From positions 43,514 to 89,843 of the forward strand of contig PLBY01000094.1 of NCBI GenBank assembly GCA_003134655.1: a DNA stretch of 46,330 nucleotides, in the 5' to 3' direction. A program made the position numbers and the translations under genes. Positions 23,998 through 32,394 of the stretch are shown here, piece by piece. Each line of letters starts with the position of its first letter. The stretch's first letter is position 1. A model generated the notes under the pieces. It was not told where the DNA came from. It did not search any database and saw only the letters and a program-made list of their open reading frames with translations. Origin of the DNA: Acidobacteriaceae bacterium (GTDB lineage: Bacteria > Acidobacteriota > Terriglobia > Terriglobales > Acidobacteriaceae).

Positions 23998-26900
23998 ATG
24001 CATGAGTCGCTGGCCTGGGCGCACCCTCTGGTGGCGGAGTGGTTTGTGGGGAAGTTTGGTACTCCGACCGAGCCGCAGGAGCAGGGGTGGCCTCACATCC
24101 TTGCCGGGCGGACCACGCTGATTTCGGCGCCTACCGGGTCTGGAAAAACTCTTGCCGCATTTCTGGCGTGCATCGACAGGCTAGTGCGCAAGGCGCTGGC
24201 CGGGAATTTGTCTGACCGGACGGAAGTGCTCTACGTTTCTCCGCTCAAGGCGTTGGGCAATGACATCCAGAAAAATCTTGAGATCCCGCTGGGGGAGATT
24301 CTTGCGTTAGCGGGCGAGCGCGGTTTGCTCATGCCGGAGATTCGCACCGCGGTGCGGACTGGGGACACGCTGCAGTCGGAGCGGCGGGCGATGCTGAAAA
24401 GGCCTCCGCATATTCTGGTGACGACCCCCGAGTCGCTCTACATTCTGCTGACGGCGGATAAGAGCCGGGCGATTTTGCGCGATGTTGAGACTGTGATTGT
24501 TGACGAGATTCATGCGGTGGCGGATGACAAGCGGGGGGCGCATCTGGCTCTGTCGCTGGAGCGGCTGGAGGTTTTGTGTCATAGGCCGCCGGTGCGGATT
24601 GGATTGTCGGCGACGCAGAAGCCGATTGAGGAAGTGGCACATTTTCTGACGGGGAATCGGGACGGTGGGGAAGGCGGCCCCTCAGCGGCTGAAGCCGGCG
24701 ATCATTCTGGGGCGCTTACGGCACGACTGAAGTCGTGCCCTTCCCAAGATGAGGTGGAGGGTGGAGATGGGCCGGCGTCCGATTTTGCTGCATCGAAAAT
24801 CCCCACCCTAATCTCGCCAAAGGACGGCGAGATTAGGATGGGGCACCCGACGGATCCGGTCATTGTCGACATTGGACATAAGAGGAAGTTGGATCTGGGG
24901 ATTGAGGTGCCGCCGATGCCGCTGGGGCCGGTGGCGTCGAATGAGTTGTGGGATGCGATCTATGACCGGCTGGTGGAGTTGGTGGCGCAGCATCGGTCGA
25001 CGCTGGTGTTTGTGAATACGCGGCGGATGGCGGAGCGGTTGTGTCATGAGTTGGGCACGCGGATCGGGGAAGAGAATGTGGCGGCGCATCATGGGTCCCT
25101 GTCGCGCAAGTTGAGGCTGGCGGCGGAGAAGAAGCTGAAAGAGGGGCAGGTGCGGGTGCTGGTGGCGACGGCCTCACTGGAGTTGGGAATTGATGTGGGG
25201 ACGGTGGACCTGGCGGTGCAGATTAATTCTCCGCGGGCGATTGCAGTGGCGCTGCAGCGCGTGGGGCGGTCGGGACACTGGCGGGGTGCGGTTCCGAAGG
25301 GGAGATTCTTTGTCACGACGCGCGACGATTTGATGGAGTGCGCGGCCTTGGTAAGGGCGATTAAGCAGGGGGATCTGGATCGGCTGATCATTCCGGAGGC
25401 TCCGCTGGATGTACTGGCGCAGCAGATTGTGGCGGCGTGTGCGGCGGGGGCAAACTCGCCGAGTGCGGGACTAGGGACGGTGCGAGGGCGGGACGCCCTC
25501 GCGACAGCCGGCGGGGACGCCGGCGCTACTTTGTATGCTGGCGCTGCCGCTGACGACGGATGGGATGAGGACGAGATGTTTGCGCTGGTCAAGCGCGCTT
25601 ACCCTTACCGCAACTTGAAACGGGAGACGTTCAACTCCATTCTTGAAATGCTTTCCGAGGGGATTGCGGCGAAGCGCGGGCGGTATGGGGCTTATGTGCA
25701 TCGCGACCGGGTGAATGGGAAGTTACGGGCGCGGCGGGGGGCGCGGCTGGCGGCGATCACGAGCGGTGGAGCGATCCCGGACAATTCGTTGTACACGGTG
25801 GTCGCCGAGCCGGATGGCGTGGTTGTCGGTACCGTGGATGAAGACTTTGCAGTGGAGAGTAATCGCGGCGATATCATGCTCCTGGGGAACACGTCGTGGA
25901 TGATTCATCGCATTGAAACCAATGCGGGGCGGATGCTGGTGCAGGATGCGCATGGGGCGCCGCCGAGCGTGCCGTTCTGGCGGGGAGAGGCTCCGGCGCG
26001 GACGCAGGAACTGTCGGCGCATGTGGGCGAACTGCGAAAGGAAATCAGCGAGCGGCTGCCGAACACTTCTCCGGTGGGATTTTCGGCGACGCAGCCGGAT
26101 GTGGCCGCGACTGTTTCTTGGCTGAAAGAAGAATGCGGACTGGACGATTCGGGCGCCGAGCAGGCGATTGAATATGTGCTGCAGGGACGCGCGGTGCTGG
26201 GGGCAGTGCCGACGCAGACTACCGTGATCGCGGAACGGTTCTTTGATGAGGGCGGGGGGATGCAGTTGGTGATCCACGCACCGTTTGGGGGACGGATCAA
26301 CAAGGCCTGGGGGCTGTCGCTACGCAAGCGGTTTTGCGTGGGATTCAATTTTGAATTGCAGGCGGCGGCCACCGACAACGGGTTGAACATCGCGCTGGCC
26401 GAGCAGCACAGTTTTCCGTTGGGGGATGTGTTTCATTTCTTGCAGGCGGATACAGTACAGCCGATTCTGGAGCAGGCGGCGCTGGACTCTCCGATATTCG
26501 CGACGCGCTGGCGGTGGGATGCGAACCGGGCGCTGGCGCTGCTGCGATTTCAGAATGGCAAGAAGGTTCCGCCGCAGATTCAGCGCATGCGGTCGGATGA
26601 TCTGCTGGCGTCGGTGTTTCCGGATGCGGCGGCTTGCTTTGAAAACATTGAGGGGGAGCGGAAGATTCCGGATCATCCGCTGGTGGGCGAGGTGATGAAA
26701 GATGTGCTCACCGAGGCGATGGATGTGGAGGGACTGAAGTCGCTTCTGCGGGGGATGGCTTCGGGGGCGATTCGCGTGCTTGCAGTGGATACTCCGGTGC
26801 CGTCGCAGTTCTCGCACGAGATTCTGAATGCGAATCCGTATGCGTATCTGGATGATGCGCCGCTGGAAGAGCGGCGCGCGCGGGCCGTGAATATGCGGCG

Positions 26901-28704
26901 GGTGCTGCCGGAATCGGTGCTGGAGGAAGTCGGCGGGCTGGACGCGGGGGCGATTGCGCAGGTGCGGGAAGAGGCTTGGCCCGATGTGCGGGATGCGGAC
27001 GAGCTGCATGATGTGCTGCATACGCTAGTGGCGCTGCCGGAGGGTCGAGCTGAGCTTGACTGCACGGCCGAAGGCGGCCGTCCCCACATGGGCAATGCCG
27101 GGTGGCGCGGACATTTCGAAAGACTCTTGGAACAGGGACGGGCCGGAGTAGCTGTTTGGGCGGAGGGCGAGACGCCCTCCGGACAGCCGGTGGGACGCCG
27201 GCGCTACTGGGTGGCGGCGGAGCGGGCTCGCAGCTTTGCTGCCTTATTTCCATCCGCGGTCTTTGAGGAGCGGTTGGCAGACGTGGAGCCGGGGGAGATT
27301 TCTCGGGACGATGCTCTGCTTACGCTGGTGACGGGGTGGATGTCGCATTTGGGGCCTGCTACGGCTTCGCAACTTGGGGCTTCGTTGGGGCTGGCGGCTT
27401 CTGATGTTGAGAAGGCTTTGCTGCGCATGGAGGCTAGCGGGACTGTGCTGCGTGGCAGGTTCACGGGCGCTTCCGGCACGCGGGCGGGGGCGCCCGCGCC
27501 ACATAAAGGCGAAGCGGAAAACGAGTGGTGTGAGCGTCGGTTGCTGGCGCGGATTCACCGGTTGACTGTCGGGATGCTGCGGAAGCAGATTGAGCCGGTG
27601 ACTGCTGCTGCGTTTATGCGGTGGCTGATGCGGTGGCAGCATGTGGCTCCGGGGACGCAGGTGGCGGGGGAGCGCGGGACGCTGGAAGTTCTGCGGCAAA
27701 TGCAGGGATTTGAGATTCCGGCGAATGCGTGGGAGCGGCAGGTGCTGGCGCGGAGGATTGTAGATTACGATCCGGCGTGGCTGGATCAGCTTTGCCTGAC
27801 TGGGGCCGTGGGGTGGGGAAGGCTGTCACCGCATCCGGCGACGGTGGATGCGGCTGCGACCGCGGGCGGCAACGGAGATGCGCCGGCGGGGCGGCAGCGA
27901 CGGGTGATTCCGACCAGTGTGGCGCCGATTACGTTTTTTGTGCGCGAAGAAGCGGATTGGATGATTCCGCGGCACGCCGCGGGGGATGAGGCCGAGTCGC
28001 GCGGGTTGAGTCATGGGGCGCAGCTGGTGCTGGAGTTTTTGCGGCAGCGCGGAGCTTCGTTCTTTGCAGATATTGTGCGCGGAACGGGAAAACTCAAGGC
28101 CGAGATTGAGACTGGACTCTGGGAGTTGGTCGCGGCGGGGTTGGTCACTGCGGATGGATTCGACAATTTGCGGGCGTTGATTGATCCGAAGCGGCGGGCG
28201 GGACAGGGTAGTGGGAAGACGACTCGTCCGCGGCACAGTTCCGGGCGGTGGGCACTGCTGCACGCGGATGCGGCGGTGGAGAGACCGCGCGCGGTGGAGG
28301 CGGCTTGCTGGATGCTGCTGCGGCGGTATGGAATTGTGATTCGCGATTTGCTGGCGCGGGAGTCGAACTTGCCGCCGTGGCGCGAGTTGCTGATGGGATT
28401 CCGCCGACTGGAAGATCGTGGAGAGATTCGCGGGGGACGGTTTGTGGATGGGTTCCTGGGCGAGCAGTTCGCGTTGCCGGTTGCGGTGGAGTCGGTGCGC
28501 GGGATGCGAGGGCTGCCGTTGAGCGGGGAGGCGATAACGTTATCGGCGGCGGATCCGCTGAATTTGGTTGGGATTCTGGTGCCGGGGGAGAGAGTGCCGG
28601 CGATTTCGGGCCGGACGGTTAGTTATCGGGATGGGGTTACGGTGTCGGCGGCGGGCTCGACGGTCGCGGATCGGGGCGAGTCGGGAGAAGCGGCGGCGAG
28701 CTAG
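23998..28704 (+). CDS. lhr: Lhr-type DEAD/DEAH-box ATP-dependent helicase with five in-frame repeat insertions
   Basis: 1568 residues. Helicase motifs are complete: Walker A (APTGSGKTLAAFLA, about 47), motif Ia region (VLYVSPLKALGNDIQ), DEIH (VIVDEIHAV), SAT (GLSATQKP), and motifs V-VI (LVATASLELGIDVGTVDLAV, VALQRVGRSGHW). The central winged-helix and beta-barrel region (GAIPDNSLYTVVAEPDGVVV) and the long Lhr C-terminal region follow, as in full-length Lhr of 1450-1540 residues. The family repairs DNA, moving 3' to 5' on single strands. Five segments, at residues about 221-286, 486-519, 1016-1038, 1053-1070 and 1158-1176, are translated palindromic repeats also found between genes. All keep the frame. 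The C-terminal region is similar to DNA-glycosylase-like (HTH_42) modules. Confidence 0.93.
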   Translation: MHESLAWAHPLVAEWFVGKFGTPTEPQEQGWPHILAGRTTLISAPTGSGKTLAAFLACIDRLVRKALAGNLSDRTEVLYVSPLKALGNDIQKNLEIPLGEILALAGERGLLMPEIRTAVRTGDTLQSERRAMLKRPPHILVTTPESLYILLTADKSRAILRDVETVIVDEIHAVADDKRGAHLALSLERLEVLCHRPPVRIGLSATQKPIEEVAHFLTGNRDGGEGGPSAAEAGDHSGALTARLKSCPSQDEVEGGDGPASDFAASKIPTLISPKDGEIRMGHPTDPVIVDIGHKRKLDLGIEVPPMPLGPVASNELWDAIYDRLVELVAQHRSTLVFVNTRRMAERLCHELGTRIGEENVAAHHGSLSRKLRLAAEKKLKEGQVRVLVATASLELGIDVGTVDLAVQINSPRAIAVALQRVGRSGHWRGAVPKGRFFVTTRDDLMECAALVRAIKQGDLDRLIIPEAPLDVLAQQIVAACAAGANSPSAGLGTVRGRDALATAGGDAGATLYAGAAADDGWDEDEMFALVKRAYPYRNLKRETFNSILEMLSEGIAAKRGRYGAYVHRDRVNGKLRARRGARLAAITSGGAIPDNSLYTVVAEPDGVVVGTVDEDFAVESNRGDIMLLGNTSWMIHRIETNAGRMLVQDAHGAPPSVPFWRGEAPARTQELSAHVGELRKEISERLPNTSPVGFSATQPDVAATVSWLKEECGLDDSGAEQAIEYVLQGRAVLGAVPTQTTVIAERFFDEGGGMQLVIHAPFGGRINKAWGLSLRKRFCVGFNFELQAAATDNGLNIALAEQHSFPLGDVFHFLQADTVQPILEQAALDSPIFATRWRWDANRALALLRFQNGKKVPPQIQRMRSDDLLASVFPDAAACFENIEGERKIPDHPLVGEVMKDVLTEAMDVEGLKSLLRGMASGAIRVLAVDTPVPSQFSHEILNANPYAYLDDAPLEERRARAVNMRRVLPESVLEEVGGLDAGAIAQVREEAWPDVRDADELHDVLHTLVALPEGRAELDCTAEGGRPHMGNAGWRGHFERLLEQGRAGVAVWAEGETPSGQPVGRRRYWVAAERARSFAALFPSAVFEERLADVEPGEISRDDALLTLVTGWMSHLGPATASQLGASLGLAASDVEKALLRMEASGTVLRGRFTGASGTRAGAPAPHKGEAENEWCERRLLARIHRLTVGMLRKQIEPVTAAAFMRWLMRWQHVAPGTQVAGERGTLEVLRQMQGFEIPANAWERQVLARRIVDYDPAWLDQLCLTGAVGWGRLSPHPATVDAAATAGGNGDAPAGRQRRVIPTSVAPITFFVREEADWMIPRHAAGDEAESRGLSHGAQLVLEFLRQRGASFFADIVRGTGKLKAEIETGLWELVAAGLVTADGFDNLRALIDPKRRAGQGSGKTTRPRHSSGRWALLHADAAVERPRAVEAACWMLLRRYGIVIRDLLARESNLPPWRELLMGFRRLEDRGEIRGGRFVDGFLGEQFALPVAVESVRGMRGLPLSGEAITLSAADPLNLVGILVPGERVPAISGRTVSYRDGVTVSAAGSTVADRGESGEAAAS
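24660..24850. repeat. repeat insertion 1 in lhr (families H and C)
   Basis: Contains GGCACGACTgaAGTCGTGCC (24720-24739) followed by CTTCC, and a complete family C hairpin at 24796-24849 (CCCCACCCTAATCTCGCC / GGCGAGATTAGGATGGGG around AAAGGAC, then CACCCG). It falls between SATQKPIEEVAHFLTG and DPVIVDIGHKR, two conserved helicase parts, so it forms an added loop. Confidence 0.8.
25455..25550. repeat. repeat insertion 2 in lhr (family E copy 2)
   Basis: GAGGGCGGGACGCCCTC (25484-25500), GCCGGCGGGGACGCCGGC (25507-25524) and GCTAC: the double palindrome of family E, translated as RGRDALATAGGDAGAT. Confidence 0.8.
27064..27090. repeat. repeat insertion 3 in lhr (family D variant)
   Basis: ACGGCCGAAGGCGGCCGT then CCCCACATG, translated as TAEGGRPHMG. 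Related copies at 11401-11427 and 32307-32332. Confidence 0.7.
27162..27207. repeat. repeat insertion 4 in lhr (family E copy 3)
   Basis: GGAGGGCGAGACGCCCTCC, GGACAGCCGGTGGGACGCCG and GCGCTAC, read as EGETPSGQPVGRRRY. It lies only 72 bases after insertion 3. Confidence 0.78.
27480..27505. repeat. repeat insertion 5 in lhr (family D copy)
   Basis: GCGGGCGGGGGCGCCCGC then GCCACATA, read as RAGAPAPHK. Matches 2984-3009 and 9620-9645. Confidence 0.75.
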
Positions 28705-28757
28705 AGTTGGGTTGATCCAGCGCCGATGGAAGCGGAGGGCGTAAACGCACCAGGTCG

Positions 28758-28846
28758 TTTGTGTCGTCCCTCCGGGACTTATTCCATATTTTTGGTCTAC
28801 TCCAGCGCTGAAGCGCTGGGCTAAATTGTTTCGCCGTTCCGCGGCT
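28758..28846. repeat. composite palindromic repeat, family A copy 3
   Basis: Begins TTTGTGTCGTCCCTCCGGGA, then CCAGCGCTGAAGCGCTGGG, TAAATTGTTTCGCCGTTCC and GCGGCT. It lies directly after lhr. Confidence 0.75.
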
Positions 28847-28929
28847 TTTTGTGCCGGAGTCGTCGATTCTGGCAGGGATGGGAATGCGGGCAGGAAACGT
28901 CGATCGAGTTGCGGGGGTGAGGCGCAAGG

Positions 28930-28973
28930 AAAAAAGTCAGAAGCTCGATGAGGGGGTCCCCCGAGCTTCTGAC
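28930..28973 (-). terminator. strong rho-independent terminator on the minus strand
   Basis: On the minus strand: perfect 12-bp stem GTCAGAAGCTCG / CGAGCTTCTGAC around a GGGG/CCCC-capable loop, then six Ts. It ends a minus-strand transcript that starts near 29101-29150. Confidence 0.75.
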
Positions 28974-29101
28974 CACGATCTCGGCGAGTGCTGCTGAAAG
29001 CGCTTCCCCCGTCGCTTTTTGCCGAGAATTCGCGCTTTCTTCATTGCATGCGGGATTCCAATCTCTGAGGCGAAGCATTTCTTTCGGTCGACGGTGGGCA
29101 T
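28937..29101 (-). CDS. candidate small basic peptide or small RNA
   Basis: An ORF of 54 residues from ATG 29101, with AGGA six bases upstream. It is very basic (MPTVDRKKCFASEIG, then MKKARILGKKRRGKRF) and has no membrane part. Its stop lies inside the terminator stem, so the RNA may matter more than the protein. The strong terminator implies that this strand is transcribed. I do not recognise the product. Confidence 0.35.
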   Translation of the reverse strand: MPTVDRKKCFASEIGIPHAMKKARILGKKRRGKRFQQHSPRSWSEARGTPSSSF

Positions 29102-29182
29102 AAGTATCCTATTTACAGACAGTTGAATCTGGTTCGAGTCTGGCGGGGCGAGCGCCACTCTTGCAGAATGGATGCGCTAAAC

Positions 29183-29200
29183 GCTATCTGATCGGATAGC
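29183..29200. promoter_or_regulatory. palindrome GCTATC-N6-GATAGC, possible operator
   Basis: Perfect 6-bp arms in the gap between the divergent small ORF and the FHA-sigma54 regulator. It could also be an RNA hairpin. Confidence 0.35.
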
Positions 29201-29297
29201 CTCGCTAACCGTTCGGATATTGGAAAAGGTTTATGCTGGGCATGCATTTCGGGCCGCGCTGTGGTAAGAAGTTCTGCACGGGATGGGAGACCCCTGA

Positions 29298-31241
29298 TTG
29301 CGTCCTAGACTCTTGGTGATCGCCGGCCCCGGTAAAGATTCGACCATTCCGTTGCCCGATGGCGAAGCCACGCTCGGGCGTGACCCGACGAATGCGGTGG
29401 CGATGGCCGATGCTTCTGTGTCGCGCAAACACTGCCTGTTGCGGCGGGAAGAAGACGGGCGTTTTCAGATCAAGGACCTCGACAGCCGCAACGGCACTCT
29501 GGTGAACGGCCTGGTGGTGAAAGAACAATGGCTGCGGCACGGAGACGAGATCGCAACCGGCGACTCGGTATTCTTGTTCTTGGTGGAGGACGTGGACCAG
29601 GCGGTTCCCGCCAGCCGCGTCGAGTTCGACGACAGCCATCCCATGGCTGAGACCAAAGTCATTCATCCCAAAGAAGTGCTGTACATGCATCCGGACCGGC
29701 TGCTGCGCGAGTTGCCGGCGACGTCACAGGTAGCGCGCAATTTGAATGTGCTCCTCAAGATCAGCCGTGTGGTGCATGCGATCCGCGGGCTGGAGGAGTT
29801 GCAGGCGCAGTTGCTGGACCTGATTTTTGAAGTAGTGCCGGCCGGGCGGGGAGCGATTCTTTTGGCGGAGGGGCCAGGGCTGGAGTTCAACTGTCTGTAT
29901 GCGCGGACGCGGCAGGCGGGACAGCCGCAACTGGTGAAGGTGAGCCGCACGATCGCGCGCCAGGTGATGAATGAGAACGTTGCGATTCTGGGAGTGGATG
30001 TGCCCGCGAGTGGAGCGCTGCGCGACGTGGAGAGCCTAGTGGCGTCGGACGTGCGATCGCTGGTGTGCGTCCCCTTAACTGTGTTTGAGCGGGTGATTGG
30101 ATGCATCTACCTCGACAACACCAGCGCGGCGAGCCGGTTTCAGGAAGAGCACCTGCAAGTGATGGCGGCGATTGCCGGGATTTCCGCAGTCGCACTGGAC
30201 AATGCGCGGCGGCTGCAATGGCTGGAGCAGGAGAATCAGCGGCTCACCACGGAAGTCCGGCAGGAACAAAGCCTGGTGGGCGAGAGCGCGCGGATGAAGG
30301 AGATCTTCCAATTTCTGGCGCGAGTCGCGCCCGCGGAATCGACCGTACTGATTGAAGGCGAGAGCGGCACGGGCAAGGAGTTGGCGGCACGCGCGCTGCA
30401 TCGCAATAGCCACAGGACCGACAAGCCTTTCGTGGCGATCAACTGCGCCGCAATTCCCGAGACGCTGCTGGAGAGCGATCTGTTTGGGCATGAACGCGGG
30501 GCGTTTACGGGAGCGGCCGTATTGAAGAAGGGAAGGCTGGAGGTTGCCGATGGCGGCGTGGTGTTTTTGGATGAGATCGGAGAGTTGGCGCCGGCTTTGC
30601 AGGTAAAGCTGTTACGGGTGTTGCAGGAGCGAGAGTTTGAGCGTGTGGGTGGGACGCATACGCTTAAAGTCGACATCCGGTTGATCGCCGCGACCAATCG
30701 AGACTTGGATGAAGCGGTGCGCAAGGGGGAGTTCCGGCAGGATTTGTATTACCGGCTGGCGGTGGTGCGGTTGATGATGCCTCCGCTGCGCGAGCACCGG
30801 GACGACATTCCGATGCTGACACGGCATTTTATGCAGAAGTACGCCAAGCGCAGCAAGGTGAAGCCGAAACCTGTTTCGCGCGAGGCGATGGCGGCCCTGG
30901 TGAATTATGAGTGGCCGGGGAACGTGCGTGAGTTGGAGAATGCCATTGAGCGGGCGCTGGTGATGGGATCGTCAGACGCGGTGTTGCTGGAGGATTTGCC
31001 GGAATCGTTGTTGGAGCAGGAATCACCGGCGGAGATGCATGAGGGGAAATATCACGCGAGCGTGAAGGAATTGAAGAAGCAGTTGATTGTCGACGCGGTC
31101 GAGCAGACGCGAGGGAATTATGTGGAGGCGGCGGGGATTCTGGGAGTGCATCCGAATTACCTGCACCGGTTGATCCGGAATTTGGGATTGAAAGAGACGG
31201 TGCAGGATGCGTTGCGGGGTAGGAGTAAGTTCTCGGCATAG
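29298..31241 (+). CDS. FHA-GAF-sigma54-interacting transcriptional activator
   Basis: 647 residues from TTG 29298. An FHA domain (about residues 5-100) has [25 protein letters not shown] and the strand [12 protein letters not shown], which binds phosphothreonine. A GAF domain (about 145-310) follows. The AAA+ sigma54-activating domain (about 325-560) has Walker A (GESGTGKE, about 353), the sigma54 contact loop (GAFTGA) and Walker B ([12 protein letters not shown]). A Fis-type HTH ends the protein ([20 protein letters not shown]). The layout is that of FHA-dependent enhancer-binding proteins, controlled by Ser/Thr phosphorylation. No kinase gene is next to it. A GG/GC -24/-12 site upstream could not be confirmed. 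Confidence 0.93.
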   Translation: MRPRLLVIAGPGKDSTIPLPDGEATLGRDPTNAVAMADASVSRKHCLLRREEDGRFQIKDLDSRNGTLVNGLVVKEQWLRHGDEIATGDSVFLFLVEDVDQAVPASRVEFDDSHPMAETKVIHPKEVLYMHPDRLLRELPATSQVARNLNVLLKISRVVHAIRGLEELQAQLLDLIFEVVPAGRGAILLAEGPGLEFNCLYARTRQAGQPQLVKVSRTIARQVMNENVAILGVDVPASGALRDVESLVASDVRSLVCVPLTVFERVIGCIYLDNTSAASRFQEEHLQVMAAIAGISAVALDNARRLQWLEQENQRLTTEVRQEQSLVGESARMKEIFQFLARVAPAESTVLIEGESGTGKELAARALHRNSHRTDKPFVAINCAAIPETLLESDLFGHERGAFTGAAVLKKGRLEVADGGVVFLDEIGELAPALQVKLLRVLQEREFERVGGTHTLKVDIRLIAATNRDLDEAVRKGEFRQDLYYRLAVVRLMMPPLREHRDDIPMLTRHFMQKYAKRSKVKPKPVSREAMAALVNYEWPGNVRELENAIERALVMGSSDAVLLEDLPESLLEQESPAEMHEGKYHASVKELKKQLIVDAVEQTRGNYVEAAGILGVHPNYLHRLIRNLGLKETVQDALRGRSKFSA

Positions 31242-31263
31242 CACGATGGCCTCCGGTCGGATG

Positions 31264-31345
31264 GTGTGGGACCGGGTCTTTGACCCGGTCGGCGGCCGCA
31301 AGGCCGCTCTCGCGGCCTGACCGGGTCAAAGACCCGGTCCCACAC
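31264..31345. repeat. 82-bp element with perfect 27-bp inverted repeats (family G)
   Basis: Arms at 31264-31290 and 31319-31345 are exact reverse complements over 27 bases. Each arm holds its own 9-bp hairpin (GACCGGGTC / GACCCGGTC with a TTT loop), and the centre carries GCGGCCgcaaGGCCGC. It lies between two convergent genes and may end both transcripts, but there is no T-tract next to the stem. Confidence 0.8.
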
Positions 31346-31371
31346 AAACACACAAACACAATGCTCCGAAT

Positions 31372-32331
31372 TCAGGGCAGGGGTAGTTGCATCAAGCGGG
31401 CGGGGTCGAGGTAGGTTCCTTGCCAGCGGACGGCGAGGTGGAGATGGGGGCCGGTGGCGCGTCCGGTGCCACCGCTGAGGCCCACTATCTGTCCGCGCTT
31501 TACCTGGTCTCCTTCTTTTACTTTGAATTCGGAGAGGTGGAAGTAGAGGGTGAGGAGTCCCTGGCCGTGGTCGATGACGACGCAGTTGCCTTCAAAGTAC
31601 AAGAAACGTGCGAGAAGTACCGTGCCTGAATTCATGGCGGCGACGGGCGTTCCGGTGGGCACGCGGAAATCGAGTCCCTGGTGCTCGCGCTGGGCTTTGC
31701 CGTTGAAGATGCGTTGGGACCCGTAGACGTCGGAGATGGCGGCATCGGCGGGGGCGGCGAAAGTGCCGTCCCACTCGCGGTCGGCCGTGACGCGATTCAG
31801 ATAGTCCTGCTTGATCTTCTTGCTTTCCTCCGCTTGCTGTAGCTGCTCAGGATTGGGTTCGGTGAATTTCTTCTCGACGGTGAGTTCCACCTTAATTTGG
31901 GGGTACTGGAAGTGGGCGACGGCGAAGGTGCGCGTGAAGGTCAGCGGAGTTTTGCTGGCCGCAGGTTGCGCGGATAGTTCGAGGGTGTATTTGCCGGGCG
32001 TGGTTTCGAAGGTTACGCCTGCTAGAGCGAACCAGGTCTTCGTTGATTTGTCATAACTGAAGGTCAGTTGATGGGTGAGCCAGGTGCCGGTGAGGGATTC
32101 GAGTTTGGTTGGCGGCTTCACTTGAAACAGGACTGGGGCGCCGTTCACGAGGCGAGTGGGTTGGGCGTGGATAGTCCAGGTGGCGGCGGAGGTGGGGAGA
32201 ACTGCTAAACAAAAGAAGTAAATGAAGATCCATATCGCTGGGGGAGTACTTGCCCGGGTCCGCCGCGCTTCGCCCCTTCGGCTGCGCTCAGGGCATGACT
32301 GGCGGGACGGCCGAGGCGGCCGTCTCCACAT
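31372..32331 (-). CDS. M23-family (LytM-type) metallopeptidase with repeat-derived N-terminus
   Basis: 319 residues if ATG 32331 is the start; ATG 32346 is also in frame. The signal peptide is AIWIFIYFFCLAVLPTSAA (about residues 37-55). Before it come about 35 residues that are translated repeats (families D and F). The central part is two beta modules. The C-terminal M23 domain (about 210-315) has HQGLDFRVPTGTPV, VVIDHGQGLLTLYFHLSEFK and GPHLHLAVRW, so H...D and HxH zinc ligands are present. It should cut peptidoglycan in the periplasm. It is divergent from the L,D-transpeptidase gene, with only about 60 bases between starts. The native start may have been lost to repeat insertion; no ATG follows before the signal peptide. 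Confidence 0.85.
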   Translation of the reverse strand: MWRRPPRPSRQSCPERSRRGEARRTRASTPPAIWIFIYFFCLAVLPTSAATWTIHAQPTRLVNGAPVLFQVKPPTKLESLTGTWLTHQLTFSYDKSTKTWFALAGVTFETTPGKYTLELSAQPAASKTPLTFTRTFAVAHFQYPQIKVELTVEKKFTEPNPEQLQQAEESKKIKQDYLNRVTADREWDGTFAAPADAAISDVYGSQRIFNGKAQREHQGLDFRVPTGTPVAAMNSGTVLLARFLYFEGNCVVIDHGQGLLTLYFHLSEFKVKEGDQVKRGQIVGLSGGTGRATGPHLHLAVRWQGTYLDPARLMQLPLP

Positions 32332-32332
32332 G
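32273..32332. repeat. family F and D repeats forming the 5' end of the M23 gene
   Basis: Family F at 32273-32296 (CCCCTTCGGCTGCGCTCAGG, ending GCATG) and a family D variant at 32307-32332 (ACGGCCGAGGCGGCCGT then CTCCACATG). Confidence 0.65.
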
Positions 32333-32380
32333 AGTCGGGATATCACACTACCAGCGTAGCACTCCGCGGAATTGCGCCGC

Positions 32381-32386
32381 TATAAT
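32381..32386 (+). promoter_or_regulatory. perfect TATAAT -10 box, 8 bases before ATG 32395
   Basis: With the start site expected about 7 bases downstream, the L,D-transpeptidase mRNA would be leaderless or nearly so. The -35 is weak. Confidence 0.5.
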
Positions 32387-32394
32387 CCCGGGGC

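Noticed and set aside
29130..29155. GGTTCGAGTC, which looks like a tRNA T loop
   Set aside because: The flanking five bases do not pair and no acceptor or anticodon arm can be formed.
29135..29165. Possible sigma54 -24/-12 promoter (TGGC ... TTGCA) before the FHA regulator
   Set aside because: Spacing between GG and GC is about twice the required distance.
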